Assembly: GCF_024206495.1 (NCBI RefSeq)
Contig: NZ_JAMBPQ010000033.1
Location: 1 to 64,000 of the forward strand
DNA: 64,000 bases
From: Paraburkholderia sp. CNPSo 3272
Lineage (GTDB): Bacteria > Pseudomonadota > Gammaproteobacteria > Burkholderiales > Burkholderiaceae
Direction of reading: 5' to 3'
Shown here: positions 1 through 9,231 of the stretch, piece by piece
Numbering within the stretch: the stretch's first letter is position 1
Layout of the letters: the number at the start of each line of letters is the position of its first letter
Program-made: the position numbers and the translations under genes
Notes under the pieces: model-generated
The model's input: only the letters and a program-made list of their open reading frames with translations
Told to the model about the DNA's origin: nothing
Database searches by the model: none

Positions 1-193
1 CCGCCGGATAACCCAGATGGTGTCCAAGTTCGGCACCCAGCGCCCGCTCGATCAGCGCCTTCTTGAACGCGGCTGAAGCGGCGTGCACCGCTTCGGCGGT
101 CATGGGTCCCTTCACGAACTGGTCGATCAGCTCCTTCGGAATGGACGGTAACGCTGTCTGCGCTTCGGTAGTTGTCTTGGGTTTGCGTGGCAT
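1..193 (-). CDS. IS256-family transposase, N-terminal part (runs off window)
   Basis: An open frame begins at an ATG at 193 on the minus strand and continues past base 1. Its 64 visible residues start MPRKPKTTTEAQ and contain IDQFVKGPMTAEAV and ALIERALGAELGHHLGYP. These match the start of Mutator-type IS256 transposases, including the conserved GAELGHHLGY block. The catalytic DDE part lies outside the window, so intactness cannot be judged. A purine-rich AAGGAGCATG lies just upstream. Confidence 0.85.
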   Translation of the reverse strand, partial: MPRKPKTTTEAQTALPSIPKELIDQFVKGPMTAEAVHAASAAFKKALIERALGAELGHHLGYPA

Positions 194-234
194 ACATGCT
201 CCTTGAGCTACATGTTATGCCTTGAACACAAAAT

Positions 235-513
235 CTATGACAGACCCCCGCACGAGCCGTCATTGTGAAACATCAGTACGTGCGCTTTGGCCGTTTTGCC
301 CTTCTTGAAGCGATCTACAAGCTTTCTGTATCCCTTCAGTGCTGCGCCCGACGAAAACAACGTCTCATCCGGGTGCCAGTTGTCGATATGTCCACCCCAC
401 CAGCATGTGTCGGCTTGGCCAATAAGCGCGACAAGCACGCGACGATTCGCTGCCACTTGCCTGGCATGGAGAATCGCCTCCTCCAATGGGAGCGCTACCT
501 GCATTCTTTGCAT
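235..513 (-). CDS. hypothetical protein, 92 aa
   Basis: A small open frame starts MQRMQVALPLEEAI and ends in SCGGLS. It has no membrane segment or signal peptide. Its middle (WHPDETLFSSGAALKGYRKL) looks like folded-protein composition rather than a random shadow frame, but I do not recognise the family. It lies between an IS256 gene and a truncated transposase, so it may be a passenger or a fragment. No convincing Shine-Dalgarno sequence precedes the ATG. Confidence 0.35.
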   Translation of the reverse strand: MQRMQVALPLEEAILHARQVAANRRVLVALIGQADTCWWGGHIDNWHPDETLFSSGAALKGYRKLVDRFKKGKTAKAHVLMFHNDGSCGGLS

Positions 514-749
514 CTGGCTCAGAAAAGTTTAGAGGGCTGAGGCACAGATTGCCGCATCCGCTGCTGGCAATCGGCCACCAAAAAAACCATTAATGGTGAC
601 ACGATGTCTTGCCACCGATGCAAGGCGACGCGAAACATTGCACAACAATACGAATCCTCGTCATTGAGGCGTCCCGCAGTGGCCGCGAGGGTCGCTCGAA
701 CTGCCACGACGCTTAAGTCGGTTGGCTGTTCCGTTGCTCCCCGAACCCC

Positions 750-1401
750 GGGTATCGGGCCATGCGAGCTTCTGGCCTGCGCGCAGACCCGTGCCGGCGT
801 CGGCAATCGTAAAGTCGGGATGCAGTCCCTGCCTCTGCAGGTCCAGCAGATGGATGGCCCAGTTATCGCCATCACGGTGGTCTTCGTCAGCCAGCAGATA
901 GCAGTAGGTGGAAGCCGCATCGATGCCGGTAAGAACCGGCCGGGTCCCCTGAAAGATCTCGTCGTGCAGTCCCACCCGGATGGCCGACAGGTCGATGCTG
1001 TTGTTGATGGCCATCGCCCGCTGCGCGGCACGCTGGTGAACATTGTGCACGGTGCCCAGGCTGATGGACACGCCCAGCAGGTCGCTCATGAATTCGATGA
1101 CGCCGCGCATCGAGGCGTGACCGATCATCGTCAGTGCGAGGATGACCTGCTCCAGCCATCGTCGGGTCACCCGCAGCGAGAACAGGACCTTGTCGGCGTC
1201 TTCGTCCATTTGCGTTGGCGAAAAGGCTTCATCCAGCGCGGCGCTCGCCTTGCGCATCTGGCGATAGACGAGTGGACGGCTGACACCGTGGCGGGCGGCC
1301 ACGGCGCTGACGGGTTCAGCGCCCGCCAGGGCGCGAACGGCCATCATCTTGCGGTCGCAGCCAGCCGGTTTTACGGAAACAGGGCAGACGGATGAAGTCA
1401 T
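750..1401 (-). pseudogene. truncated transposase (helix-turn-helix plus start of catalytic domain)
   Basis: The frame reads MTSSVCPVSVKPAGCDRKMM and then an HTH-like stretch (AEPVSAVAARHGVSRPLVYR). A catalytic-type segment follows (DEIFQGTRPVLTGIDAAST, then FTIADAGTGLRAGQKLAWPD). Similarity stops near base 755, where the frame runs into unrelated sequence and a stop at 661. The element has therefore lost its 3' half by recombination. The start at 1401 is chosen because the upstream 1402-1428 stretch looks like IS terminal sequence. The exact IS family is not certain. Confidence 0.7.
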
Positions 1402-1484
1402 GGGGACGCCAAAATTAAAGTGGGCCACATTACCCGCACTTTCATTTCTGCCCTGCCTGTGTAACGCCGGGATGAACCACGCCG

Positions 1485-1709
1485 GGTGTGGTGGATTTCA
1501 GGCAGCCCCTTTGCATCCGTTTCGATCGGCAGCATCTTCCATTGACACCCCATATAGAGCGCCTTCAGGACGTAGTTGAACATCCTCTGTAACGGCAACG
1601 TCGGCGGCGGGCCGCGCCGGCCCCGGCTCAGGTGCGGCAAGACAAGTTGCCCGAACTGCGCTTCACTCAATTTCGTGGGAATCGCCTGCCGGCCATGGTT
1701 TGCAGCCAT
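1485..1709 (-). pseudogene. IS5-type transposase, N-terminal remnant
   Basis: The frame starts at the ATG at 1709. It encodes about 74 residues typical of the start of IS5-group transposases (LSEAQFGQLVLPHLSRG, then VLKALYMGCQWKMLPI) and ends in PEIHHT. After that point the reading frame enters the end sequence of the neighbouring IS, so two elements are fused here. The catalytic domain is absent. Confidence 0.75.
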
Positions 1710-1935
1710 TTTCGCATCCGCAAAGCCCTGACTTTAACCGCTCCCCCCTCGCCAGCTCCGAAAGCCATTCCCGGTGGGGCTCGCAGACAAATTCGGCCCC
1801 TTCGGAAAACCCGCAATCAGTTGAGCAAGGACTTCTACTCGACCAGCCCGCGACAATCGGCGCCGTCTCGTCTCGAATATCTCGCGATGCCGAACCCCGG
1901 TTACCGCGAGACGTAACAGTAAGTCATATCAAAGA

Positions 1936-2163
1936 GGCGACACGTACTTGCGAACGTTATTGATCCACGGAGCGCGTGCTGTCATCCACGCGGCCCGACG
2001 CAGGAGCGACAAGGAAGGATGGCTATCCCGTTTGCTGCAGCGACGCAATTCCAATGTGGCCGCCGTTGCGCTGGCCAACAAGAACGCGCGGATCGTGTGG
2101 GCTCTGCTGACTCACGAGCGAACGTCGCGACCCGACCATGAGTCCGCGATACCAAATATTTAG
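1936..2163 (+). pseudogene. IS110-family transposase, C-terminal remnant
   Basis: The encoded stretch YLRTLLIHGARAVIHAAR, WLSRLLQRRN and VALANKNARIVWALLTHE is the transposase_20/C-terminal signature of IS110 (IS1111-like) elements. It ends with a natural stop at 2161-2163. Nothing of the N-terminal RuvC-like DEDD domain is found upstream; 1710-1935 carries no recognisable coding sequence. This copy is distinct in sequence from the IS110 genes at 13685 and 17683. Confidence 0.8.
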
Positions 2164-2479
2164 CCTCGAACGGCACGAAGTTCGTAGCGAACGGAGGGAC
2201 ACTTCCACCGATTGCCAAGGCAATCATGACGTGATGGCAAGACAGGTCAGACCGTGACGAGCCAAACCCAACACTGTCAAAGAGCACCAGGCTCGCCAAG
2301 TTGATCGGGACCTCGTCAGCATATTCCATCAGGGACAGCCGGCCTGCGCTCGGCACTGAAGTCCGGATGCATGGCTGCAATCACGACCTTTGAACCATCA
2401 CAACGTGAAGCTTGGCAAACCGGGGGCGTCCATGCATGACAGTGCCATCGCGACACCTTATATCAAACGGTGTTGCGCT
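2164..2479. other. IS110 flank, no gene recognised
   Basis: These 316 bases lie between the IS110 remnant and the 3' end of the PLP enzyme gene. They look like the non-coding right flank of the IS110 element. An open frame on the minus strand here is only a shadow of the transposase codons, and no independent gene or structured element was seen. Confidence 0.4.
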
Positions 2480-3484
2480 TCAGATTTGAGGCCGCCTGCG
2501 GGCGTCCGCAATGAGCCCCTCGAAATGCTCTTCAATATCGATAATTTGTATCCCATGGATCGACAACCAGTCTTGATTGAAAACCGTGTCCAGGTACTTG
2601 GTACCACTGTCACAGACTATTGTTACGATACGCGATCCAACCGGTGCGCGTCGAGCCACACTGAACGCCTCGTAGACCGCCCCCCCCGTTGATCCGCCAA
2701 CCAGCAAACCGTGCCGCTGGGCGAGATAATGGCATGTCGAAAAGGCCATGCGGTCGCTCACTTTGCGGCCCGAATCTATTACGCCGTAGTCAATGGCCAG
2801 TCCCACTTCAGCACCTTCAGGCGTGCCAGTCCCCGATTGGAGGTAATCTAGACCCTCACCGCCGAAGATGATGCTTCCGGCGGGCTCAACCCCGATTACT
2901 TGGAGCTCAGGAATACGCGTCCGCAACTGGCGTGCAGAACCACATAGTGACCCGCCGGTACCGATTGCGCAAACAAGATGCGTAATTGTTGGGCCCAGGT
3001 CGTCAAGCAATTCTGCAGCGAGTCCAGCATAACCGGCTGCATTTGCGGGATTGTTGTGCTGTTCAGTCCAATAGGCGCCTTCTTCACAGGAAATTCTCAT
3101 TGCCTCTCGGTCCCGTATATCAGTCGCTAAAACACCGTCTCCGCCGCCAACGATCTGGACATTGCTTCCGAACGCACGAACAGTAAGAATTTTATCAAGG
3201 CTTGCGTGAGAGTCCATGAGAGCTGTGAAGTTTATTCTTCGCACAGCTGAAATCATCGCCAATGCGCTAGCCGTATTCCCAGAAGAAGATTCGACTATAT
3301 CAGAAGCATCTTTATTCAATGCACGTGGACGATGGTTTAGCATACTCAACGCCATCCGGTCCTTCATTGATCCAGACGGATTGAACATCTCCAGCTTGAG
3401 ATAAAGGTTAACTTCCTCACCGCGCAAAGGAATTTTGAGCAGGGGCGTATGCCCGATGGTATCTAGTATGCTATTGACGATCAT
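2480..3484 (-). CDS. PLP-dependent cysteine synthase / SbnA-like O-phosphoserine enzyme
   Basis: A 334-residue fold-type II PLP enzyme. The PLP lysine lies in the SGSMKDRMAL motif (about K41). The substrate-binding loop ESSSGNTASAL (about 64-74) and the glycine-rich phosphate-binding turn GTGGSLCGSA (about 174) are intact, and the C terminus has CDSGTKYLDTVFN. Family members replace an O-activated serine hydroxyl. Relatives include CysK (O-acetylserine plus sulfide), O-phosphoserine sulfhydrylases, and SbnA, which joins O-phosphoserine and glutamate. The sequence cannot separate these. The SerK/SbnI-like gene upstream on the same strand (5878-6291), now separated by two ISs, suggests an O-phosphoserine substrate by inference. 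Full length and key residues suggest it could still be functional. Confidence 0.85.
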   Translation of the reverse strand: MIVNSILDTIGHTPLLKIPLRGEEVNLYLKLEMFNPSGSMKDRMALSMLNHRPRALNKDASDIVESSSGNTASALAMISAVRRINFTALMDSHASLDKILTVRAFGSNVQIVGGGDGVLATDIRDREAMRISCEEGAYWTEQHNNPANAAGYAGLAAELLDDLGPTITHLVCAIGTGGSLCGSARQLRTRIPELQVIGVEPAGSIIFGGEGLDYLQSGTGTPEGAEVGLAIDYGVIDSGRKVSDRMAFSTCHYLAQRHGLLVGGSTGGAVYEAFSVARRAPVGSRIVTIVCDSGTKYLDTVFNQDWLSIHGIQIIDIEEHFEGLIADARRRPQI

Positions 3485-3521
3485 CTATCTACTCCCAATC
3501 TTGGTGAAGTTTCGCCTATCC

Positions 3522-4016
3522 CAGCGCTGTCATTCTCGACGGGCGCACGCTGCAGTCGGCCTGCGAGAGGGAACCTCGCGCAGGTTACGACGGTTACAAG
3601 CGGAAACAACGCAGCAAAGTTCACATGACAGTTGATACATTGGGACAGTTGCTTGCTGTGCATGTGACGCCGGCCAACGAACAGGAGCGCGCGCAGGTCG
3701 GGGAACTGGCGCGTCAGGTTTAGCAGGCCACGGGCCAGACGGTCAAGGTAGCGTTCGCCGATCAGGGATATACCGGTGAGGAGCCCGCGCAGGCAGCGCT
3801 TGATGAGGGAATCGAACTTCAGGTAATCGAGTTGGCGGAGGCGAAGAAAGCCTTTGTTCTGTTGCCACGACGCTGGGTAGTGGAGCCCAGCTTCGGCTGG
3901 CTGAACCGATTTCGGCAGCTTGCGCCAGACTACGAGCGCTTGCCCGAGACCCTCGCCGGGCTGCACTTTGTAGTCTTCTCCGTACTGATTCTGGTTCATT
4001 TCGTATACCTGATTAA
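3522..4016 (+). pseudogene. IS5-type transposase remnant with in-frame TAG
   Basis: Reading the plus strand gives VILDGRTLQSACERG, KVHMTVDTLGQLLAVHV and LARQV, then a TAG stop at 3721-3723. It continues in the same frame with QATGQTVKVAFADQGYTGEE, WVVEPSFGWLNRFRQLA and the ending FSVLILVHFVYLINRAPN. This is the C-terminal half of an IS5/IS1031-type transposase. The N-terminal half is missing and a CAG codon appears changed to TAG. It abuts the start of the PLP enzyme gene (ATG at 3484), so it may have displaced that gene's native promoter. Confidence 0.85.
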
Positions 4017-4613
4017 TAGAGCACCTAACACGCTAGAGATGCACGATGGGGCGATCGGTTGAACAATCTTTCGACTTCCTTCTACAGGCTCTATAACAAT
4101 GCAAAGAGCATTCACCATCTCCGCGCCGAAATATCCTTCCAGTATTTTCCCGGTTCATGTCACGCAAAAATGCGTGCGGTGAGGAAAACGATCTCCGGCA
4201 TCGACTACTCCCCGCCTCTTGGCTTCCCGCTTGTCCCCCTTGTCACAGCGCAATGAGGCCAGTCAACTTCATACCCTCAAGAAGGATCCGAATACGGAAG
4301 GCCTTTCAGTGAGGCAACGACTTGCGCGCTGGCTTTCGGCGCATTCCGCACAGTCAGATGAACGAATAGCACCTACGTGCCCCGCCACCCAAGCGGGACG
4401 ATCAACAGCGACCTTATGCGCGTTATCCCGCCATTGAAGTTGGCTTGTCCTGACCTAGCAGGTTGCGGAAATACACCCTCGACGGATGCGGCCTTCCTCG
4501 ATCTCCGCGGCCGCCGTCGCTAAATCTTTCGCATTGTGCAATTTCAACGCGAATCAACCTTTTTAAAGCGCTGTGAGGCCGACTTCTGGCCTCATTGGCG
4601 CCTTTTCCCGCCA
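4017..4613. other. gap between IS elements, no gene recognised
   Basis: About 600 bases between the IS5 remnant and the 3' end of the next IS5 gene. Short open frames exist on both strands, but none resembles a protein family I know. Base composition in 4060-4200 is lower in GC than the flanking ISs, so part of it may be original host sequence between the serine-kinase-like and PLP enzyme genes. Confidence 0.3.
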
Positions 4614-5642
4614 CTATGGACGGAACTGTGCCAGCGATCGCATGCGCACGAGGTTGTAGGCCGCCATGTTCAACACGAACATCTGGTCCACCTTCTTCAA
4701 GCCACGCACCATCACCTGGCGCATGCGCCCCACGGTCTTGGCCCAGCCGAAACCTTGTTCGACCAACTTACGCAGTGTTTGCGCAACGTGCGGCGTGACC
4801 TTCATCTGCTGGCACGCCTCGATGAATTCCTGTGCGTCGTAACCCTTGTCTGCACCCAGCGTGATTTCCGCGTCCGGATCCTCTGCCGCCTGCCGTGCGT
4901 CGTAGATCATGATCTTGGCCGCTTCACGCTCAGCATGCCCATCGGCGCGTGTCACGCGCGCGTTGACCACCAGGCCATGCCGGTTATCGGTCAGCGTATG
5001 GCCCATGTACCGCAATTCGCTGGCCGTTTTGCCTTCGCGATAGAGCTGCGCATCTGGGTCGGTTCTCGACTGATGTGTCTCGTTGCTGCGTTTCTCGCCC
5101 TTGAAATCGCCCGCACCGCCACCGTCGTTGTCCTGATCGTCGCCATTCTTGCGTACAAAGCTCTTGTGTCCGGCCCACGCCTGGATCAGCGTGCCGTCCA
5201 CGCTGAAATGCTCACCCGAGAGCAGACACTTCTTCCCGGCGATGGCCACCACTTCGTTGAAGAATTCGATGATCGCATCGTGCTTGATCAGGCGCTCGCG
5301 GTTCTTCGTGAAGACCGTCGGTACCCACACCTCGTCGCCCATCGCCAGGCCGATGAACCAGCGAAACAGTAGGTTGTACTGCACCTGCTCCATCAGCTGA
5401 CGCTCTGAGCGGATGCTGAAAAGCACCTGAATCAGCATGGCTCGCAGCAACTTCTCTGGCGCGATACTCGGCCGCCCACCTTTGATGTCCGCTTCGTACA
5501 TCTGGGCGAACAGTCGATCCATCTTCGCCAGCGCTTCGTTCGCCATCACGCGGATCGAACGCAACGGATGCCACTTGGGGACGAAGTCGTCCAGCTTGCG
5601 CATGGAAAACAGACTCTCGGTGAATGTGTCGGCGCCGCGCAT
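4614..5642 (-). CDS. IS5-family transposase, probably internally deleted
   Basis: The 342-residue protein starts MRGADTFTESLFSMRKLDDF, followed by the DUF772-like N-terminal domain (PEKLLRAMLIQVLFSIRSER). The DDE_Tnp_1 domain has HFSVDGTLIQAWAG for the first Asp and ITLGADKGYDAQEF for the second. The glutamate region is LVEQGFGWAKTVGRMRQV. Relatives normally carry about 25-30 further residues (an RRSAIDGRTTRH-type stretch) between VAQ and the FGWAKT block. Here VTPHVAQ is followed almost directly by TLRKLVEQGFGW. The protein is therefore likely inactive despite its open frame. It lies between two host genes of the same strand and orientation. Confidence 0.85.
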   Translation of the reverse strand: MRGADTFTESLFSMRKLDDFVPKWHPLRSIRVMANEALAKMDRLFAQMYEADIKGGRPSIAPEKLLRAMLIQVLFSIRSERQLMEQVQYNLLFRWFIGLAMGDEVWVPTVFTKNRERLIKHDAIIEFFNEVVAIAGKKCLLSGEHFSVDGTLIQAWAGHKSFVRKNGDDQDNDGGGAGDFKGEKRSNETHQSRTDPDAQLYREGKTASELRYMGHTLTDNRHGLVVNARVTRADGHAEREAAKIMIYDARQAAEDPDAEITLGADKGYDAQEFIEACQQMKVTPHVAQTLRKLVEQGFGWAKTVGRMRQVMVRGLKKVDQMFVLNMAAYNLVRMRSLAQFRP

Positions 5643-5877
5643 GATCTCCAGGGGACAAGTAGTGGTCCATCTATCAACGCCTCACGAGCTCTATGCGATG
5701 ACGTGTTTAAGCGGTATTTCAGCGGCCTGCTAGTTGGTACGCACGGTAGTAAGTCCCGCTATGGACCTGTCTATCCCAGCCATAGTTCGAATCGACTATT
5801 CAGAAGATCGTGCACCAAATTTCTGAATAAAGATATTGCGTCCTCCAAGCCAAGGCTATGAAGTCTGGGACAGCGCA

Positions 5878-6291
5878 TTATCTCAGGTCATTGAGCGCGA
5901 TCGCACAATTCGGCAAAGTGCCATTCAACGCATGTCGAGTGGTCTTGAAACTCATCAAATTTCCAGAAAGACCAGCATGGATGATACGATCAATAACCAC
6001 TGGCGCAGGATTATCCCAGTAGGTGACATTCAAGTTGGGATCATCATAAGAAAGCAAAATACACGGAACAAACGACAAGTCTAGCTCCTTGGCGCAGAAA
6101 TAGCGATGATGGCCGTCCATAATAATGAAATGGCGGTGCTCTACCAGAATAGGTGTGGTCCACTGTCCAGTTTCCGCGATTAATTTACCTAGCGTCTGTG
6201 CGCGTGGCACGTTGATATTCTCACTTGGACGAAGTTGACTTACTGGCAGTATGTCGAGCGTGTAAGTTCCGATAGCTTTCGAGGATGACAC
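5878..6291 (-). CDS. ParB-fold protein, SerK/SbnI-like putative free serine kinase
   Basis: A small 137-residue ParB/Srx-fold protein. It contains a beta-strand start (LDILPVSQLRPSENI) and the signature FIIMDGHHRYFCAKEL with DGHHR at about 59-63. Its C-terminal part includes MSFKTTRHALNG. DGHHR-type motifs plus a late K-x-x-RH element are typical of ADP-dependent serine kinase SerK and of SbnI, which make O-phospho-L-serine, rather than of partition ParB proteins; no HTH domain is present. It starts at a GTG (6291) preceded by AGGAGAAG. The downstream PLP enzyme (2480-3484) is a plausible consumer of O-phosphoserine. The assignment is from motif recognition, and an ordinary ParB-like DNA-associated role cannot be excluded. 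Confidence 0.65.
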   Translation of the reverse strand: MSSSKAIGTYTLDILPVSQLRPSENINVPRAQTLGKLIAETGQWTTPILVEHRHFIIMDGHHRYFCAKELDLSFVPCILLSYDDPNLNVTYWDNPAPVVIDRIIHAGLSGNLMSFKTTRHALNGTLPNCAIALNDLR

Positions 6292-6509
6292 GGGCTTCTC
6301 CTAATATCAGCGTTTCTCCCTAGATTAGGCAATGCATGTATCGTGCCATACGAAGAGGTCCATATAATTCAACCGGCGGTCCTTGATAGTAGTGTCGCGT
6401 GTCTGACATTGTCGGAAAACCGTCTTCTTTAAGGCAATGCTGATCAAGTCTACCGTTCACGACTGTCACGCGTTATAGCGTGAGCATGCAACGGCGAAAG
6501 CAAAAAACG

Positions 6510-6808
6510 ATGAAGCAACTGACACTGGCGATGGCTGTCGATCAATGCGCGGGATTCGGGGCGCAGCGCAAACCTACGCGACGCGAAGTGTTTCTCGATG
6601 AGATGAACACGATCGTGCCGTGGGCGCAGCTGTGCGCGGTGGTGGAGCCGTTTTATCCGAAACGCGGCAATGGTCGCCCGCCGATTGCGCTGGAGCGCAT
6701 GTTGCGAATCCATTTTGTGCAGCACTGGTTCAATCTCGCCGACCTTGCATGCGAAGAGGCGCTGTACGACAGCCTCAGCCTGCGCCGTTTCGTCGGCATT
6801 GACCTTGC
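6510..6808 (+). pseudogene. IS5-family transposase, 5' exon-like fragment
   Basis: The frame reads MKQLTLAMAVDQCAGFGAQ, KPTRREVFLDEMNTIVPWAQ and LADLACEEALYDSLSLRRF. This is the N-terminal domain of IS5-group transposases and is followed by VGID. Similarity breaks near 6806, exactly where group II intron-like RNA sequence begins. The matching C-terminal part of the same IS type resumes at about 7593. About 90-100 residues of the central catalytic region are missing from both parts. Confidence 0.8.
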
Positions 6809-6809
6809 T

Positions 6810-7592
6810 GTACGACCAGCAGTTGCCTATCCAGACATGCGTAACCGGTAACGGTTGGGTGTGAAGCTCTGGAGACAACGCGCCTCGCGACTGACGGTTC
6901 ACCCCGGCGACGGGGGATAGATCGACACTGCCAGCCGCCGTGCGGTGTGAGGTGCCAGGCAAGTTCTGCATGCGCAACATAAGTGAACTGTTGATAAACC
7001 TCGTTAGTACGAATGGGCCAAAGCGGCTGTTAGGCCCTGACCAAAAGGTGTGCAGCCGGTTGCTTCCGTCTTGTCAGGGAGTACGTCGTCACAAGGGCTG
7101 CCGGGGGAGAGACAGGCGCTAGACAGACAGGGAACATTCGGGTCGGCAAGGATGGGAACGTGGTAAGCCCAATTGTCCGCCCACGCTAGTTTTTTTGGGG
7201 GGGCAAAGGCAGATGACTCGCAAGGGAAACTGTTGGACAAGTGGGTATGAGAACGCGGAAAAAGCGAAGGGTGGTCGGTAATAGGCCACATAGGGGTTCA
7301 AAATTTGCCCTGATCTGAAAGGATGCAGACTTCCGCGTGGTGCAGTTGTCGTAGGCCTACATTTGAGATTCCGCGCAGGGCAGCTTGTGAGTAGCCGGAC
7401 ATGTTCCAGGTTCAGCGCCCTTGCCCTCGGTAGCGAGGTGAATCAACGATGTGACGCGTACGAAGGTCGTATGCAGTGCCGGTGCGACCGGCGTCAGTAC
7501 GACGCTTAATGCTGTGCTCGAGCCGTATGCGGGGAAAGCCCGCAAGTACGGTTCTTCGGGGGCCCCGCTGCCGAGAGGCAGGGGGCTACCCA
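6810..7592 (+). ncRNA. group II intron (ribozyme only, no reverse transcriptase)
   Basis: The stretch 7520-7553 is a textbook domain V: GAGCCGTATGCG, a GAAA tetraloop, then CGCAAGTACGGTTC. It contains the AGC catalytic triad and the ACGG bulge side. It is followed by a GC-rich hairpin that fits domain VI (GCTGCCGAGAGGCAG) and ends at about 7592 near CTACCCAATC. Upstream, GGGAACGTGGTAAGCCC at about 7149-7171 resembles conserved domain I sequence. No reverse transcriptase/maturase frame lies between domain I and domain V. The intron is therefore an ORF-less form that would need a maturase in trans. Boundaries are estimates; the 5' end may be the GTACGACC at 6810. Confidence 0.8.
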
Positions 7593-7945
7593 ATCATCCG
7601 CTGCCACAGTTGCTGCACGGTGAGGAGCAACGCGTCTACGGTGACAGCGCATACGCGAGCCAGAAAGCACTGATTCACAGCAAGGCTCCGAAGGCACGTG
7701 ACTTCACCAACAAGCGCACGCGTCGCAAGGACGTCGTCGACGAAGTGGCGCGGCGCAAGAACCGCAACAAGTCGAAGATCCGTGCCCGGGTCGAGCATGT
7801 GTTTGCGGTCGTGAAGCGGCTGTGGGGCTTCACGAAGGTTCGTTATCGCGGGCTGTCGAAAAACGCCAATCGCGCCTTCGTTGCGCTCGCGCTGGCCAAT
7901 CTTTACATGTGGCGAGGTCGCTCGACAGCACAGGTGCGCCCGTAG
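7593..7945 (+). pseudogene. IS5-family transposase, C-terminal fragment
   Basis: The coding sequence starts at NHPLPQLLHGEEQRVYGDSAYASQ immediately after the intron. It contains the Asp of the second DDE block and the glutamate region KIRARVEHVFAVVKRLWGF, and ends GLSKNANRAFVALALANLYM. This is the C-terminal third of the same kind of IS5 transposase as 6510-6808. It is in frame with intron sequence upstream only by chance. The stop is at 7943-7945. Confidence 0.8.
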
Positions 7946-8207
7946 AGGGCCAAAGACGGGCGGCAAGCCCGTGCAGGGCCCCTCAAGGAGCCCAACATGA
8001 GCAGGAATGCTCGCTTTTACGGCTGTTATTCGCGATCTCAAAAGTTTTCACATGCCTTGGTCGCAACCCGTTGTGTTTACACGGCTTGATCAGCGTAGCC
8101 CTAATGCCGGCCTGCCCGAAAGACATGCTCCCGACGCCCCTATCCCGGAACCCGCACGATACGCCACTTATATGGTGCGTGCGCGCCGGGAGGCGCGCAC
8201 GAAGAGC

Positions 8208-8486
8208 ATGCCAGATAACAACATCGCGGAGAACGTGCCGCGTTGTGTAAGCCTGGGTCGGAAAATTTTTTATTCGCCGGCTCAGACAGCGGCGGCGAAC
8301 GGGCAGCCGCGATGTTACGCACGGATTGGCACTTGCATACTCAATGACATCGATCCGCGTGCCTACCTCGACTATGTGCTGACCCATATCGCCGGTCACA
8401 AAATCAATCGCATCGACGAGCTCCTGCCTTGGCATGTCGCCGACAAGCTACACACGCCAGGCAGTCCGCCAGATGCCGCTACCTGA
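8208..8486 (+). pseudogene. IS66 TnpC, C-terminal remnant
   Basis: The frame contains MPDNNIAENVPRCVSLGRK, then GTCILNDIDPRAYLDYVLTHI and HKINRIDELLPWHVA. This corresponds to the NNxAER, LGRKN and INRIDELLPW region at the end of IS66 TnpC proteins. The residues are degenerate (YSPAQTAAANGQPR in place of a FAGSDAGGERAA-type sequence). No TnpA, TnpB or TnpC N-terminus is present. Confidence 0.75.
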
Positions 8487-8589
8487 CCGGCCGCTCCAGT
8501 ACACCATCATGCTTTACGCGCTCGCGAAAGGGCGAACGGCCCAACTGAGCCGCTTACGGCGAGGACGCCCTGCAGCGCTGACATCCTGC

Positions 8590-8790
8590 ACAGCGAGCGT
8601 CGGCGTCACGCCGAACAGACCAACCTATGCGCGCACCCGCTCTTCACGAACACGCCGCTCGAACATTGGCATCAACGTCGCTTCGATCCACCCCATGCCA
8701 TCCGACTAGCCAGTACGGCCAGCGGGTGACGCAAATCGATCATCGCTGGAGGCGGCTGCGGAAGAAATCGGGCGTGCTCATCGGCAGTTC
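8590..8790 (-). pseudogene. frameshifted transposase N-terminal remnant (IS5/IS1182-like)
   Basis: On the minus strand from 8743 the frame gives MIDLRHPLAVLASRMAWG. A shift follows, then WIEATLMPMFERRVREE and, after a TAG, VGLFGVTPTLAV. This is a familiar N-terminal pattern of transposases that begin STPDFFRSRLDxMIDLRHPLAVL. Just upstream (8745-8785) a second frame reads STPDFFRSRLQ. At least two frameshifts and one stop make this a relic. Confidence 0.65.
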
Positions 8791-9231
8791 TCAAGCCCGG
8801 AAGATATGTCCATTCCATTTTGATTCTGGGAGTCTCGCAACCCCTGATCCACGCCCATTCCAACTCCCCGTCTGGCCCCACGCCATTCTGCAGACCGAGT
8901 ACGTACACGCCTTTGGCAAGACGTCATGCTTCGATCGCAGCATGCCACTTCCGCACAAATCCAGTGTCGAGGCGGCGGCGCTAACGCGCAGGCAAGCTCT
9001 ACCAGCGGCGGCGTGCAAAGCACGAATCCAAAGGTGCATCGGATCGCCGCCTTGCAGCGTGTATGGTTGATTCCATCTCTTGACTTTAAGCCCTTCCAAA
9101 AGAATTTGTTTTCGGAGTACAAGCTCACATTCAAGAATGTAGAAGCCATTGGCGCCAAAATGTTGAACTGACGAGTTCGACATTAAGACATTAAATTAAT
9201 TTTCGACCCACTCATGCTTCTGTCCCAGCCG
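8791..9231. other. no recognisable gene
   Basis: About 440 bases between IS debris and the 3' end of the first IclR gene. Overlapping open frames of 126-130 residues exist on the minus strand, but their composition (Cys/Arg-rich and without hydrophobic periodicity) gives no family match that I recognise. The last 30 bases resemble the sequence just after the second IclR copy (30876-30900), which marks the edge of the duplicated block. Confidence 0.35.

Noticed and set aside
604..1395. 263-residue open frame on the plus strand opposite the first truncated transposase
   Set aside because: The minus strand reads a recognisable HTH/transposase sequence over the same bases. The plus-strand translation is a low-complexity mirror with no recognised motif.
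5878..6291. Plasmid partition protein ParB
   Set aside because: The protein is only 137 residues with no HTH or dimer domain, there is no parA next to it, and the DGHHR and KTTRH motifs point to the SerK/SbnI type.
8791..9183. Hypothetical protein genes of 126-130 residues
   Set aside because: Two overlapping frames on the same strand are equally long and neither shows a plausible fold, start site or family resemblance.
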